Positions 53,297-62,855 of a stretch of 64,000 nt of DNA are shown piece after piece. Origin of the DNA: Pandoraea sputorum (GTDB taxonomy: Bacteria; Pseudomonadota; Gammaproteobacteria; Burkholderiales; Burkholderiaceae). The notes under the pieces are model-generated. The model was not told the origin of the DNA. It was given only the letters and a program-made list of their open reading frames with translations, and ran no database searches. How positions within the stretch are numbered: position 1 is the stretch's first letter; each line of letters starts with the position of its first letter. A program made the position numbers and the translations under genes. Location: the NCBI RefSeq assembly GCF_000814845.2, contig NZ_CP010431.2:868001-932000 (forward strand), written 5' to 3'.

Positions 53297-53388
53297 GGTT
53301 TCAGAGCAGAAAAAAAGGCGCGGGCAGCGCGACGGCAGCGACTCGGGCTGGGGCGTGACATTGAATCATCGAACGCGCTGGCACGGGT

Positions 53389-53405
53389 GTCAACCTAGGG
53401 TTGAC
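53389..53405. promoter_or_regulatory. 17-bp palindrome, putative LysR operator
   Basis: GTCAACC-TAG-GGTTGAC, a perfect 7-3-7 inverted repeat between the divergent LysR and porin genes, 92 bp from the regulator and 132 bp from the porin start. It contains the T-N11-A core expected for LysR sites. Confidence 0.6.
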
Positions 53406-53537
53406 GCGAAAATTTGTCGTTGCCTATTCGCTGGAAATTGACGTGGCTACCATGCGTCGAAATTTCATGAGCCGAACGCAAGCATTTTTCAAATAGGGCC
53501 GCCCCAGGGGCCACTTAGGCACACGCACAGGAGACAA

Positions 53538-54614
53538 ATGAGCCGCATCCCCATCTGCACCGGCACGACCGCCTATCGACGCCCCTTGCGCGTTGCACTG
53601 AGCGGCCTTGCCACGAGCGCGTTACTGGTCGTGGGCAACACCGCTGCGCGGGCTGAGGTGCAACTGTACGGCGCCGTCGATAACTACGTCAGCTACGACT
53701 CGGGGGGCAAGGGCAGTTCGACACAAGTCGGCAGCGGTGCGGGTTCGACCTCACGTTTCGGGCTGACAGGCACGGAGGATCTGGGCGGGGGCCTCGAATC
53801 CGGTTTCCGGCTGGAATCGGGCTTCACCGCCAACAATGGCACGCTCCAGTCAACCAACACCATCTTCAATCGGGAAGCGAACGTGTGGTTGAGCTCGCGC
53901 CGCTACGGCATGCTCAAACTCGGCCGTCAGTTTCCGACGATCTTCCCGCTCTCATCGCAGGTCGATCCGTACGCCCTGACCAAGCTGTCGCTGATGTCCA
54001 ATCTGGCCTACGCGACATCGGATCTCGGGGGGAGCGCGACAGGTATCGATTCGCGTGTGGCGAACGCCGTGAGCTACACCACGCCGGATATGAGCGGTTT
54101 CTCAGGGCAGGTGCTGTACGGCTTTAGTACCGCCAGCGCCAGCGGCGCACCGGCGCACTTCACCGGCTACCTGGCGCAATACGAAGGCCAACGCCTGTAT
54201 GCAGGCCTGTCGTACAACGTGGTACGCGACGACTTGTCCCGGGCCACCGACCACTACGGCGCAGGCTTGTCCTACAAGATCGGCAGCTCAACGCTATCGC
54301 TGGCTTACAACCGCATCGTGCCCAGCGTCGCATCGGGGCGCATTGCGACCACGTATCTGCTCGGCGCAACCGTGCCCGTCGGTCCGCATGTTTTCAAGTT
54401 GTCGGTCATCGAGCGCCTGGTGGCCGGTGGTGGCAATCATGCGTTCGGCGCGCTGGGCGGCTACGACTATCAGTTGTCCAAGCGCACCGCGTTGTATGCG
54501 CGCATGGCCTGGATCAACAACGGCGGGGCATCGGCACTCACGCTCGATAACGCACAGACCAGTGCCGGACGCGACGTGTTCGTGACGGCGTTGGGCGTAA
54601 CGCACCGTTTCTGA
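53538..54614 (+). CDS. Outer-membrane trimeric porin (OmpC-like), cluster-specific
   Basis: A 358-residue porin: signal peptide ending ARA, first strand EVQLYGAVDNYVSY, loop motif SRFGLTGTEDLGGGLESGFRLESGF, eyelet SSRRYGMLKLGRQFPTIFPLSS, last strand VTALGVTHRF with terminal Phe. Different in sequence from the porin at 13600. As first gene of a LysR-controlled unit followed by an amidase and an importer, it is probably the dedicated outer-membrane gate for their substrate. GGAGAC precedes the ATG. Confidence 0.92.
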   Translation: MSRIPICTGTTAYRRPLRVALSGLATSALLVVGNTAARAEVQLYGAVDNYVSYDSGGKGSSTQVGSGAGSTSRFGLTGTEDLGGGLESGFRLESGFTANNGTLQSTNTIFNREANVWLSSRRYGMLKLGRQFPTIFPLSSQVDPYALTKLSLMSNLAYATSDLGGSATGIDSRVANAVSYTTPDMSGFSGQVLYGFSTASASGAPAHFTGYLAQYEGQRLYAGLSYNVVRDDLSRATDHYGAGLSYKIGSSTLSLAYNRIVPSVASGRIATTYLLGATVPVGPHVFKLSVIERLVAGGGNHAFGALGGYDYQLSKRTALYARMAWINNGGASALTLDNAQTSAGRDVFVTALGVTHRF

Positions 54615-54627
54615 ATTTGTGTTGTTC

Positions 54628-54657
54628 AAGGCGAGCGCATCGCGCGCTCGCCTTTCT
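54628..54657 (+). terminator. Hairpin between porin and amidohydrolase
   Basis: AAGGCGAGCGC (54628-54638) pairs with GCGCTCGCCTT (54644-54654), 5-base loop, followed by TCT. Likely reduces read-through, so more porin than downstream enzyme is made. Confidence 0.75.
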
Positions 54658-54680
54658 GTAATTTCTGTATTGGAGACACG

Positions 54681-55904
54681 ATGCCCCACGACACCACTGA
54701 GCACGCCTTTCCGGCGGTGATCGAGGCCGACATCCCGGCCGACATTCTCGAACACGACGCCAGCATGCGCGCGCTGCGTCATCAGATTCACGCGCATCCG
54801 GAGCTGGCTTACGAAGAATTCCAGACGAGCGACCTGGTGGCCGGCAAGCTCACAGAATGGGGTTACACCGTCTCGCGCGGCATTGGCGGCACCGGTCTGG
54901 TGGGCACCCTCAAGGTGGGCGACAGTCCTCGAACCGTGGGTATACGCGCGGACATGGATGCGTTGCCGATCCAGGAGGCCACCGGTAAGCCTTACGCCAG
55001 CCATCACGCTGGGAAAATGCATGCCTGCGGTCATGACGGGCACACCGCGACATTGCTGGCGGCGGCTCGCCATCTGGCCAAGACGCGCGACTTTGACGGT
55101 ACTTTGCATCTGATTTTCCAACCGGCGGAGGAGGGGCTGGCCGGCGCAAAGAAAATGATCGAAGACGGTCTGTTCGAGCGTTTCCCGTGCGACGCTGTGT
55201 TCGCGTATCACAACATGCCGGGCTTTCCGGTCGGCAAGATCGGTTTCCGAGCCGGCCCTGCCATGGCATCGTCGGATACGGTGATTATTCGGGTGCACGG
55301 CCGTGGCGGGCACGGTTCGATGCCGAACGACAGTGTTGATTCGGTGCTTGCGGCGTCGCACATCGTTGTGGCGCTTCAATCGATCGTGTCGCGTAACGTC
55401 GACCCGCGCCGCATGGCGGTGGTGACGGTCGGGGCGATTCACGGCGGCGATGCGCCCAACGTAATTCCGGACAGCGTGGAGCTTCGCCTGTCCGTTCGGG
55501 CGCACACACCGAAAGTGCGCGAGCAGTTGCGTGATCGCATCGTCGAGCTGGTGAATGCACAGGCCGCCGTGTTCGGCGCGCATGCCGAGATCGACTACCG
55601 GTGGCGATATCCGGCGTTGATCAACGACGCCGACATGACCGAATTTGCGCGGCAAGTGGCGCTGGACTGGCTGGGCCCCCAGGGGCTAATGGAGGACTTC
55701 GAACCGCTGACCGGCAGCGAAGACTTCTCGTTCATGCTGGAGAAGTGCGCCGGCAGCTACCTGATCATCGGTAACGGAGAAGGCGCCGGTGGCTGCATGG
55801 TGCACAACCCGCATTACGATTTCAACGACGCGCTGCTGCCGATCGGTGCAACGTACTGGACACGTCTGGTCGAGCGCTTCCTGAGCCCGGAGCAAACAGC
55901 ATGA
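54681..55904 (+). CDS. M20D amidohydrolase (hippurate hydrolase / N-acyl-amino acid amidohydrolase)
   Basis: A 407-residue zinc/manganese peptidase of the M20D group: HAHPELAYEEFQTS near residue 37, AGKMHACGHDGHTA with Cys116, His118... around 111-123 as metal site, FQPAEEGLAGAKKMIEDGLF with the catalytic Glu pair, and HGRGGHGSMPN in the dimerisation domain. It hydrolyses N-acyl amino acids such as hippurate or N-acetyl derivatives. Overlaps the MFS gene by 4 bp, so a transporter-hydrolase pair. Confidence 0.9.
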   Translation: MPHDTTEHAFPAVIEADIPADILEHDASMRALRHQIHAHPELAYEEFQTSDLVAGKLTEWGYTVSRGIGGTGLVGTLKVGDSPRTVGIRADMDALPIQEATGKPYASHHAGKMHACGHDGHTATLLAAARHLAKTRDFDGTLHLIFQPAEEGLAGAKKMIEDGLFERFPCDAVFAYHNMPGFPVGKIGFRAGPAMASSDTVIIRVHGRGGHGSMPNDSVDSVLAASHIVVALQSIVSRNVDPRRMAVVTVGAIHGGDAPNVIPDSVELRLSVRAHTPKVREQLRDRIVELVNAQAAVFGAHAEIDYRWRYPALINDADMTEFARQVALDWLGPQGLMEDFEPLTGSEDFSFMLEKCAGSYLIIGNGEGAGGCMVHNPHYDFNDALLPIGATYWTRLVERFLSPEQTA

Positions 55905-57217
55905 CGACGCGTCTCGACACGACATCGGCACAGACTGTGCATGGCACCGCGAGCCCGCGACCTGTGTCGCTCACGAAGAAGATCGTCGCGATCACGGTGG
56001 GTAACGGACTGGAGTTCTTCGATTTCGCGATCTACACCTACTTCGCGACCGTGCTGGGCAAGCTGTTCTTTCCGGCGGCCTCGCCGTTCACGCAGTTGCT
56101 GCTGTCGCTGGCGACTTTCGGGGTGGGCTTTGTGGTGCGTCCGCTGGGGGGCATCGTGATCGGCACCTATGCCGACCGTCATGGACGCAAGGCCGCGATG
56201 ACATTGACACTGTGGCTGATGGCCGCGGGATCGGCGGTGTTCGTCGTGGTGCCGACGTACGCGCAGATCGGCATGGCCGCACCGTTGCTGCTGATCGTAG
56301 GCCGGCTGGTACAGGGGTTCGCGGTGGGCGGGGAGGTGGGGGCATCGACGTCGATGCTGCTTGAATACGCCAATGCCAACAATCGCGGTCTGTTCGCGAG
56401 CTGGCAGTTGTTTAGTCAAGCGTTCTCGACGCTGCTTGGCTCGCTGGTGGGTCTGGTGCTGACAGCTTCCCTGTCGAATGAACAGTTGCTTGCATGGGGT
56501 TGGCGGGTGCCATTTCTGATTGGTCTCGCGTTGATTCCATTGGGTACCTACATCCGCAAGCATCTGGATGAGACGCACGAAGTGGAGCCGTCCAAACGCA
56601 ATGCCCGCAGCCCGGTGGCGCAGGTGTTGGTAGAGCATCGGCGAGCGTTGGTACTGGGCATTCTCATGACCGCTGGCGCGACCTCGTCGAACTACATCTC
56701 GCTGCACTACCTGACTAACTATGGTGTGGGCGTGCTAAAGCTGTCGCTCTCGAGCGGGTTGTGGGCGTCGTTCGTGGCAGGTGGGTTGCAGATGGCGCTG
56801 GCTGCGGTGGCCGGTATCGCGAGTGATCGTTGGGGGCGCAAGCGCGTGGTGACGATCGCTCGTGTGATCTTGCTGGTATCGATCGTGCCGGCATTTGCAT
56901 GGTTGACGGCGGCCCCCGACACTGTGCGGTTGCTGGTGGTCGCAGCGGTGCTGACGATCCCTACCGTGTTCATATCGGTGACAACGGTCACGATGATTAC
57001 CGAGGTGTTCCCGCGTCGCATCCGAGCGACCGGGCTGGCGATTGTCTATGGTGTGGGGGTATCGGTGTTCGGCGGGTTTGCGCAGTTCATTGCGACGTGG
57101 CTGATTACCGTGACCGGTTCCAAGTTGGCACCGGCGGGCTATGTGATCGCTATCAGCCTGATTTCGCTGGTGGCGGCACTCAAGAGCCGGGAAATGTCGC
57201 GTGTGGCGCTGGACTAA
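55901..57217 (+). CDS. MFS transporter, metabolite:H+ symporter (MHS) type
   Basis: A 438-residue 12-TM importer. The MHS signature is clear: NGLEFFDFAIYTYFATVLGKLFFP, TFGVGFVVRPLGGIVIGTYADRHGRKAAM, RLVQGFAVGGEVGASTSMLLEYA. MHS members take up dicarboxylates, shikimate, proline or aromatic acids. ATG overlaps the amidohydrolase stop (ATGA). Likely imports the N-acyl amino acid (or the released acid) for the hydrolase. Confidence 0.9.
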   Translation: MTTRLDTTSAQTVHGTASPRPVSLTKKIVAITVGNGLEFFDFAIYTYFATVLGKLFFPAASPFTQLLLSLATFGVGFVVRPLGGIVIGTYADRHGRKAAMTLTLWLMAAGSAVFVVVPTYAQIGMAAPLLLIVGRLVQGFAVGGEVGASTSMLLEYANANNRGLFASWQLFSQAFSTLLGSLVGLVLTASLSNEQLLAWGWRVPFLIGLALIPLGTYIRKHLDETHEVEPSKRNARSPVAQVLVEHRRALVLGILMTAGATSSNYISLHYLTNYGVGVLKLSLSSGLWASFVAGGLQMALAAVAGIASDRWGRKRVVTIARVILLVSIVPAFAWLTAAPDTVRLLVVAAVLTIPTVFISVTTVTMITEVFPRRIRATGLAIVYGVGVSVFGGFAQFIATWLITVTGSKLAPAGYVIAISLISLVAALKSREMSRVALD

Positions 57218-57303
57218 TACGCTCGACGCAAGGTTGGCTTGACGGTCTGGCGCGACAAGCAAGGGTTTGGGGTCGCCGAAGTGGTCATTTCTTCGGACCG
57301 CAT

Positions 57304-57318
57304 GGGAGGCGGCCTCCC
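57304..57318. terminator. Small GC-rich hairpin between convergent genes
   Basis: GGGAGG-CGG-CCTCCC, 6-bp stem and 3-base loop, between the MFS gene and the convergent small gene. No T-run. Confidence 0.35.
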
Positions 57319-57324
57319 TTGAAG

Positions 57325-57513
57325 TCAGGTCGTGGCTGATACTGCCATTCGTCGCGAGCGTCGCCGCAGATACAGTTTGTTGAGCACCAGTGCAGACGCA
57401 GTCATCGCGGCGCCGAGTACTTGCGCCCCGCCTTCAACGGCGTAGCTGACGAGACCCCTCCGACTCGCCTGCGCGGTTACCGTTTTCATCTCCGGCAACC
57501 GCGCTATTCCCAT
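57325..57513 (-). CDS. Small unknown protein with one membrane segment
   Basis: A 62-residue predicted protein. A GAGGAG ribosome site six bases before the ATG at 57513 supports translation and fixes the start. Residues about 24-42 (YAVEGGAQVLGAAMTASAL) could span the membrane, followed by a strongly basic tail (LRRRSRR) consistent with a cytoplasmic C-terminus. No homologue recognised. Confidence 0.45.
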   Translation of the reverse strand: MGIARLPEMKTVTAQASRRGLVSYAVEGGAQVLGAAMTASALVLNKLYLRRRSRRMAVSATT

Positions 57514-57790
57514 TGATGCTCCTCTGAAATTAGAAATAAAAGCGGTTACCAAGGCGCGTAGTGACTACTTGAAAACAGTGGAATGGCCATCCCTTGTTCG
57601 AACGGCTACGGTCACGCTGCGGGGAGTGATCTGCGCAGTGCTGAGAAATAAAGTCGGTTACGCCGATGATAACGAACGGCGGTTTTGGACCGTCAGATTT
57701 GCCGAAAGCGGGCATCCACTCCCCGCACAGAACGAGCGGCAACGTGCAAGGCGGTAAGACCACCAACCTCAGACTAGCGGGTCTCGTACT
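57514..57790. other. Intergenic stretch, no supported gene
   Basis: Short frames on both strands have no ribosome sites and no recognisable similarity. The first bases carry the ribosome site of the small minus-strand gene. Confidence 0.5.
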
Positions 57791-58135
57791 CTACAGTTGG
57801 ATAGAGGGGAAATGCTCGCTTACCCAATCGTCCAATCCCTGCAACGTAGTGCACTCGATCTGACCACTTGTCGAGGTATTCCAGACGTAAATCGACTCTC
57901 CGCGGCCAAGTCGCTGCTGGAGAATTCGAAGTTTCGATCGCAACCAATCTGCCGTCGATGCAGCGTCGTAATGATATGCGCCAATAAACCGCATATAGGT
58001 ATCGCGATCAACCTTCCCTCCGTCTTCTAGCGACCGATCTAATTCGGCATTAAACGCGTCGGCGTCGCTCATCACACGCATCTCGGTTTCCCTTGCGGCA
58101 TTATTGATCGTGGCTTCGTCGATGATTCGCTGCAA
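57791..58135 (-). CDS. Unknown small protein, start uncertain
   Basis: A 114-codon frame, acidic, helical, with a C-terminal section WNTSTSGQIECTTLQGLDDW. Not recognised. The frame opens only at a TTG (58135); internal ATGs at 58081 and 58072 give 96 or 93 residues. Composition looks like real protein rather than a shadow frame. It may be the tail of a truncated gene, as no good ribosome site is visible. Confidence 0.5.
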   Translation of the reverse strand: MQRIIDEATINNAARETEMRVMSDADAFNAELDRSLEDGGKVDRDTYMRFIGAYHYDAASTADWLRSKLRILQQRLGRGESIYVWNTSTSGQIECTTLQGLDDWVSEHFPSIQL

Positions 58136-58446
58136 GAATCCGGGGCTCTTTCGCTACGGCAAGCCCATAAATAACAAACTGAATCGAACGCGGCGTAGTA
58201 CGGCGTGCGCAGTTGCAGACCTGCCGCGAGGCACTACTCTGAAAAATTGTCAGCGAACTTGATAACTGCGTCGAACGGCCGGTTGTGGCCGACCTCGGCC
58301 ATTTATGCAAGGCTGTTTTCGACCCACACCGGCCCTTCGATTTTGCGTGCCATCAAAGGTAACTTCCGACCCTGAGCAGACCTTCAGAATTCTCGAAATC
58401 GGCCGTTAGGTGAGATGAGCGAAAAGTCCGGAGAAAGAAAAACACC
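58136..58446. other. Intergenic stretch with promoter of the next gene
   Basis: 311 bp of lower GC than the core genome. I see no gene; the end carries GGAGAAAG, the ribosome site of the exported protein at 58447. Confidence 0.5.
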
Positions 58447-59205
58447 ATGAATGACAACGCTACCCCACTGTCCGCACGCAAACTCCGCAAGAAGTCTCTC
58501 TTGATGATCATCGCGGCCCTTGCAGTAGGAATATCAACTGCAGTTCAAGCGAACGGCAACAAGGTGTCTGTCGGCATTGAGCAAATCTCCATTCCTGGTA
58601 TCTCGGATTTCGAAAACTACACTGACGACCCCAGCGGCCGTCGGATCGCTGACCTGGTGATCGGCTCCGACGCGAAACTTCTCAGCTTTCAAGCGCAATC
58701 CGGACCGCTAAAGCGATACCTCATCGTCAAGGTACCGAGAGCTGTCATATCGGATTACATGACAATCCGTGAGTTTCGCACCTACACTGCCTATAGCCGC
58801 GACAACTTCAAAAACCAGGAGCACATCGCCGCTTTGTCGAACAATCAGGCGCTTGAACGACGTGCACCACTGAATGCGGCGCTTGCGCCGGGGCGCGACC
58901 TCGAAAACATCAAATTCGATACCCCGGTCCCAATTGGCATTGATCGCGACGACAACGTAGCATTCACTGACACGGTACTAACTCCCGTAACGGTTACGGT
59001 GGATAGCAGGCGACGATCGGTGGTCAACGCAATGTGCACGAGTGCTATTTTGATCAAGGGCAAGTACATCATCGCTCAGTTATTTGCTCCGGGGGGGAAG
59101 TCGAGTGGGCACGATCTACTTGTAACAAGTTCGTTGCCGACCTCGCAGAAGAAAACAAATGACCGGCTGTTCAGCGGAAGTTCCCTGACAACTCAAGGCC
59201 TTTGA
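58447..59205 (+). CDS. Exported protein of unknown function
   Basis: A 252-residue protein with a Sec signal peptide (KLRKKSLLMIIAALAVGISTAVQA, cleavage after VQA) and a mature part that looks beta-rich: IEQISIPGISDFENY, LKRYLIVKVPRAVISDY, DNVAFTDTVLTPVTVTVDSRR. One Cys (in NAMCTSAIL) in the mature protein. No domain recognised; codon use is clearly less GC-rich than neighbours, suggesting recent acquisition. Good GGAGA ribosome site. Probably periplasmic or secreted. Confidence 0.65.
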   Translation: MNDNATPLSARKLRKKSLLMIIAALAVGISTAVQANGNKVSVGIEQISIPGISDFENYTDDPSGRRIADLVIGSDAKLLSFQAQSGPLKRYLIVKVPRAVISDYMTIREFRTYTAYSRDNFKNQEHIAALSNNQALERRAPLNAALAPGRDLENIKFDTPVPIGIDRDDNVAFTDTVLTPVTVTVDSRRRSVVNAMCTSAILIKGKYIIAQLFAPGGKSSGHDLLVTSSLPTSQKKTNDRLFSGSSLTTQGL

Positions 59206-59776
59206 GTTTTGGAATCCACGAACCAGAAACCTGTAACTAATCAGATCAAGAAAGATCCCACCAATCGGTGCACGCTTGGCGCACGGATGCTGGAATTTTC
59301 GCCAAGAAAATAGTCCTCATGGTTTCTGCCGACTACGCTGATGCGTGATTGGATAGCAGTGTGTGGAGTGCCCACGAACTCAGGCCAAGTCAGATTGCCC
59401 CGGTCGCCGTCCGCAATATTCAGATTTCACGGGGCACCATAGCTGTTGTAATCCCGGCGTCCCCCCGTTTTCAGTAGCGCTCGGCTTTGGAGCCCGAGGT
59501 TAATTTAGCAGCGTTCGCCATCAGTTGGCGGGCGTAGGTTGCAGGCGCCAGCCCCCCCGATCATTAAGACCACGTGGCGGAACACCGGCACCGCATGGCT
59601 GAGCTTTTCGCGTTTCAGCCCTGGGTGCGCCATGTGACCGCCACGATGAGCGCCATCGGAGACATCCAGTCGCTGCAGTTCGAGATCATGAAGACCCGCA
59701 GCCGCATCACTACCGATGAGTCCGCGACCAGGCTCATCGGGCGAGGTTCAGTTGAAGCTCGTTAAGCGCAAGTGCT
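59206..59776. other. 571-bp non-coding region with possible gene remnants
   Basis: Between the exported protein and etfA. On the minus strand a short frame ending near 59478 (ATYARQLMANAAKL then a stop) and on the plus strand a frame at 59553-59765 both look like fragments of real proteins, interrupted by stops and a run of seven C. I cannot name the parent genes; a degraded mobile element is possible. No repeat ends or target duplications seen. Confidence 0.4.
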
Positions 59777-60709
59777 TTAGCACGATGCAACCAACTCCGG
59801 TATCACATCAAATAGATCGCCCACCAGACCGTAGTCAGCCACCGAGAAGATCGGCGCTTCCGGATCCTTGTTGATCGCCACGATCACCTTCGAATCCTTC
59901 ATCCCGGCCAAATGCTTAATCGCACCCGAGATACCGACGGCCACATACAGTTGGGGGGCGACGATCTTGCCCGTCTGACCGACCTGATAGTCGTTCGGCA
60001 CGTAACCGGCATCGACCGCTGCGCGCGATGCGCCCAGCGCGGCACCCAGCTTGTCCGCCAGCGGCCCCAGCACCTTCGTATAGTTCTCGCCGCTACCCAG
60101 CCCGCGACCACCCGAAACGATGATCTTCGCCGAGGTCAGTTCTGGACGGTCCAGCTTCGTGACTTCGCGACCCACGAAATACGCGAGCCCCGAATCTGGA
60201 GCCGCCAGAACTGATTCGATAGAGGCGGTGCCTCCGAACGCGGGGGCGGCATCGAAGCCCGTCGAGCGCACCGTGATCACCTTCACCTTATCGGCGCTTT
60301 GCACCGTCGCAATCGCATTACCTGCGTAGATCGGGCGCTCGAACGTGTCCGCGCTGTCGACCTTCGTGATGTCCGAGATCTGCGCCACGTCGAGCAACGC
60401 CGCGACGCGCGGGGCGATGTTCTTGCCGTACGCCGTGGCCGGGGCCAGGATGTGCGAGTAGTTGCCCGCAATCGACACCACTTCGTCGGCGATGTTCTCA
60501 GCCAGACCGTCGCCGAAGTACGCCGCGTCGGCGAGCAGCACCTTCTTCACGCCAGCGATCTGCGCAGCCGCGTCAGCCGCTGCCTTCGCGTTGCTGCCTG
60601 CGACCAGCACGTGCACGTCGTCGCCGCATTGCAGCGCTGCCGTCACCGTATTGAGGGTGGCCGATTTGATCGCGTTGTTGTCGTGTTCTGCAATGACCAG
60701 AATGCTCAT
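59777..60709 (-). CDS. etfA: Electron transfer flavoprotein alpha subunit
   Basis: A 310-residue ETF-alpha. N-terminal domain [19 protein letters not shown], then the FAD-binding C-domain with [41 protein letters not shown] and [28 protein letters not shown] carries electrons from acyl-CoA dehydrogenases to ETF-quinone oxidoreductase. 13 bp downstream of etfB in one operon. Confidence 0.96.
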   Translation of the reverse strand: MSILVIAEHDNNAIKSATLNTVTAALQCGDDVHVLVAGSNAKAAADAAAQIAGVKKVLLADAAYFGDGLAENIADEVVSIAGNYSHILAPATAYGKNIAPRVAALLDVAQISDITKVDSADTFERPIYAGNAIATVQSADKVKVITVRSTGFDAAPAFGGTASIESVLAAPDSGLAYFVGREVTKLDRPELTSAKIIVSGGRGLGSGENYTKVLGPLADKLGAALGASRAAVDAGYVPNDYQVGQTGKIVAPQLYVAVGISGAIKHLAGMKDSKVIVAINKDPEAPIFSVADYGLVGDLFDVIPELVASC

Positions 60710-60722
60710 CTCGTCGTCTCCC

Positions 60723-61472
60723 TTAGATAACCTTGGCTTCGGTCTTGAGCTTGTCGACGAGCGCTGCTACGTCCGCCACCTTCACCCCTGCGCTGCGCTT
60801 GGGCGGCTCCGCCACCTTCAGCGTCTTCAGACGCGGGCTCACGTCCACGCCCAGATCCGCAGGCTTCACGGTCTCCAGCGGCTTCTTCTTCGCCTTCATG
60901 ATGTTGGGCAGCGTCACGTAACGCGGCTCGTTCAGGCGCAGGTCCGTCGTGATCACCGCCGGCAGCGACAGCGACACGGTCTCAAGACCCCCGTCCACTT
61001 CGCGCGTCACTTGTGCACGGTTATCCGCCACCGACACCTTCGAGGCGAACGTCGCCTGCGGCAACTTGGCGAGTGCCGCGAGCATCTGACCCGTTTGGTT
61101 GGAATCGTCGTCGATCGCTTGCTTGCCGAGGATCACCAGTTGCGGTTGCTCCTTGTCCACCAGCGCCTTGAGCAGCTTGGCCACAGCCAGCGGCTGCAAC
61201 TCTTCGTCAGACTCGATCAGGATCGCGCGATCCGCACCGATCGCCAGCGCCGTGCGCAGCGTCTCCTGCGACTGGGCCACGCCCGCCGACACCGCGATCA
61301 CTTCCGTCGCCACGCCCGCTTCCTTCAGACGCACCGCCTCTTCCACTGCGATTTCGTCGAACGGATTCATCGACATCTTCACGTTCGCAATGTCGACGCC
61401 ACTGCCGTCGCTCTTCACGCGAACCTTTACGTTGTAATCCACTACCCGTTTGACGGGGACAAGCACCTTCAT
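60723..61472 (-). CDS. etfB: Electron transfer flavoprotein beta subunit
   Basis: A 249-residue ETF-beta: [62 protein letters not shown], the AMP-binding region, and [11 protein letters not shown] at the end (the C-terminal recognition-loop region). Forms the heterodimer with EtfA. GGAGGTAG precedes the ATG. 39 bp after an APC permease gene on the same strand. Confidence 0.96.
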   Translation of the reverse strand: MKVLVPVKRVVDYNVKVRVKSDGSGVDIANVKMSMNPFDEIAVEEAVRLKEAGVATEVIAVSAGVAQSQETLRTALAIGADRAILIESDEELQPLAVAKLLKALVDKEQPQLVILGKQAIDDDSNQTGQMLAALAKLPQATFASKVSVADNRAQVTREVDGGLETVSLSLPAVITTDLRLNEPRYVTLPNIMKAKKKPLETVKPADLGVDVSPRLKTLKVAEPPKRSAGVKVADVAALVDKLKTEAKVI

Positions 61473-61511
61473 CTCACTACCTCCAAACCAACAAGAACAG
61501 AACTCCGGCCT

Positions 61512-62855
61512 TCAGACGTCTATCTGCACGCGGCGTCGCAACACGCGAGTGAGGACTGAGTAGTACGCGACACCAGCGGCAAGCCAACATAGACCGAGCG
61601 TCCACGTGTCGCGCCCCATCGCGTAAAGCGCAGCGCCCACGGCAACGAAGCCAGCTAGGGGTACCAGAAGATGGCGCCCCCACTCTCGCGAGCGTTTGCG
61701 CCGCACAAAATGGTTGATGACGGCGACATGAAGCACCAGGAAACCGGTCAATGCGCCGAAATTTACGAAGCTGGTGATCTGATCGAGCTTGTCCATGAAA
61801 GCGAGCGACACGCATATCGACACCACCGCCACCAGCAAGATGCTCACGTAAGGCTCGCGTCGGACATGAGAGACGCGCGCCAGCGCGGCGGGCAATTGCC
61901 TGTCACGCGCCATCGAAAACAGAATGCGCGCAATGGATGCTGTCGATACCAAAGAGTTCGCGATGCCCCACGCCAGCACTGTTGTGATCGACGTCAGCAC
62001 AAAAAGCCAATGGCCGCCGGCAAGTCCCGCAATCTCGTAGAACGCCGTCTCCGGCGTCCCAGTCTGCCGCCCCGCACCAAGGTCGGCGGCAATCCACGTT
62101 TGCAGTATGAACAGCGCGCCTACAACGAATAGCGATGCAATCGTTGCTCGTCCGACGATGCGCCTGTCGCCGCCGCGAACCTCTTCGGACATCGTCGAGA
62201 TGGCATCGAAGCCAAGAAATGAAACCGCCGCGACGGAGACTGCCGAGAACATCGAGGACAGGCTGAACGCCGCTGGCTGATACCAGGGGTTCATCGTCAG
62301 TTTTCCCGAACCGACATGACCGCCATACAGCGCGTGCAGCCCAGCCGCGCAAAACACGGTCAACACCACCAACTGAAACGCCAGAAGCCACTTGCTCGCG
62401 CGCGCCGTGAACTCCACCCCGAGTAGGTTGATGCCGGTGCCTACGCAAGTGAACAGCAGAATCCAGATCCAGCGCGGCAGCTCAGGGAACATCGGCGCTA
62501 ACGCGGCCGCGCTACCAATGTAGAGCAAGGACGGAATCAGGATGTAGTCGAGCAGGATCAACCAGCCGGCCATAAATCCTACTGTCGGGCCTATCCCGCG
62601 CTGGGCATAGGTATAGACCGAGCCTGCCAGCGGAAAGACGGCCGACATCGACTGATAGCTGAGTGCCGTCAGCGACATGGCGAGCACACCCAGCAAGTAG
62701 GCGAGCGCGACCATCCCGTGCGAAGCATCGGCCACGAATCCATAAATCCCGAAGGGCGAGACCGGGATCATCCATAACATCCCATAGACGATCAGATCCC
62801 GAAACCCCAGGGACCGCTTGAGTTCCTGCGCATATCCAAACGACTCGACTTCCAT
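61512..62855 (-). CDS. APC-family amino acid/amine permease
   Basis: A 447-residue 12-TM transporter of the APC superfamily: LGFRDLIVYGMLWMIPVSPFGIYG in TM1, FPLAGSVYTYAQRGIGPTVGFMAGW, LGFDAISTMSEEVRGGDRRIVGRAT in the middle, and FVNFGALTGFLVLHVAVI. The subgroup includes putrescine (PuuP-like) and amino acid importers. ATG at 62855 follows AGAGG; an in-frame ATG at 62900 is less likely. Located directly before etfB and divergent from an N-formylglutamate amidohydrolase gene. Confidence 0.88.
   Translation of the reverse strand: MEVESFGYAQELKRSLGFRDLIVYGMLWMIPVSPFGIYGFVADASHGMVALAYLLGVLAMSLTALSYQSMSAVFPLAGSVYTYAQRGIGPTVGFMAGWLILLDYILIPSLLYIGSAAALAPMFPELPRWIWILLFTCVGTGINLLGVEFTARASKWLLAFQLVVLTVFCAAGLHALYGGHVGSGKLTMNPWYQPAAFSLSSMFSAVSVAAVSFLGFDAISTMSEEVRGGDRRIVGRATIASLFVVGALFILQTWIAADLGAGRQTGTPETAFYEIAGLAGGHWLFVLTSITTVLAWGIANSLVSTASIARILFSMARDRQLPAALARVSHVRREPYVSILLVAVVSICVSLAFMDKLDQITSFVNFGALTGFLVLHVAVINHFVRRKRSREWGRHLLVPLAGFVAVGAALYAMGRDTWTLGLCWLAAGVAYYSVLTRVLRRRVQIDV

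Noticed and set aside
59574..59765. 63-codon gene before etfA
   Set aside because: No ribosome site and the frame looks like a fragment; listed only as part of a possible remnant region.
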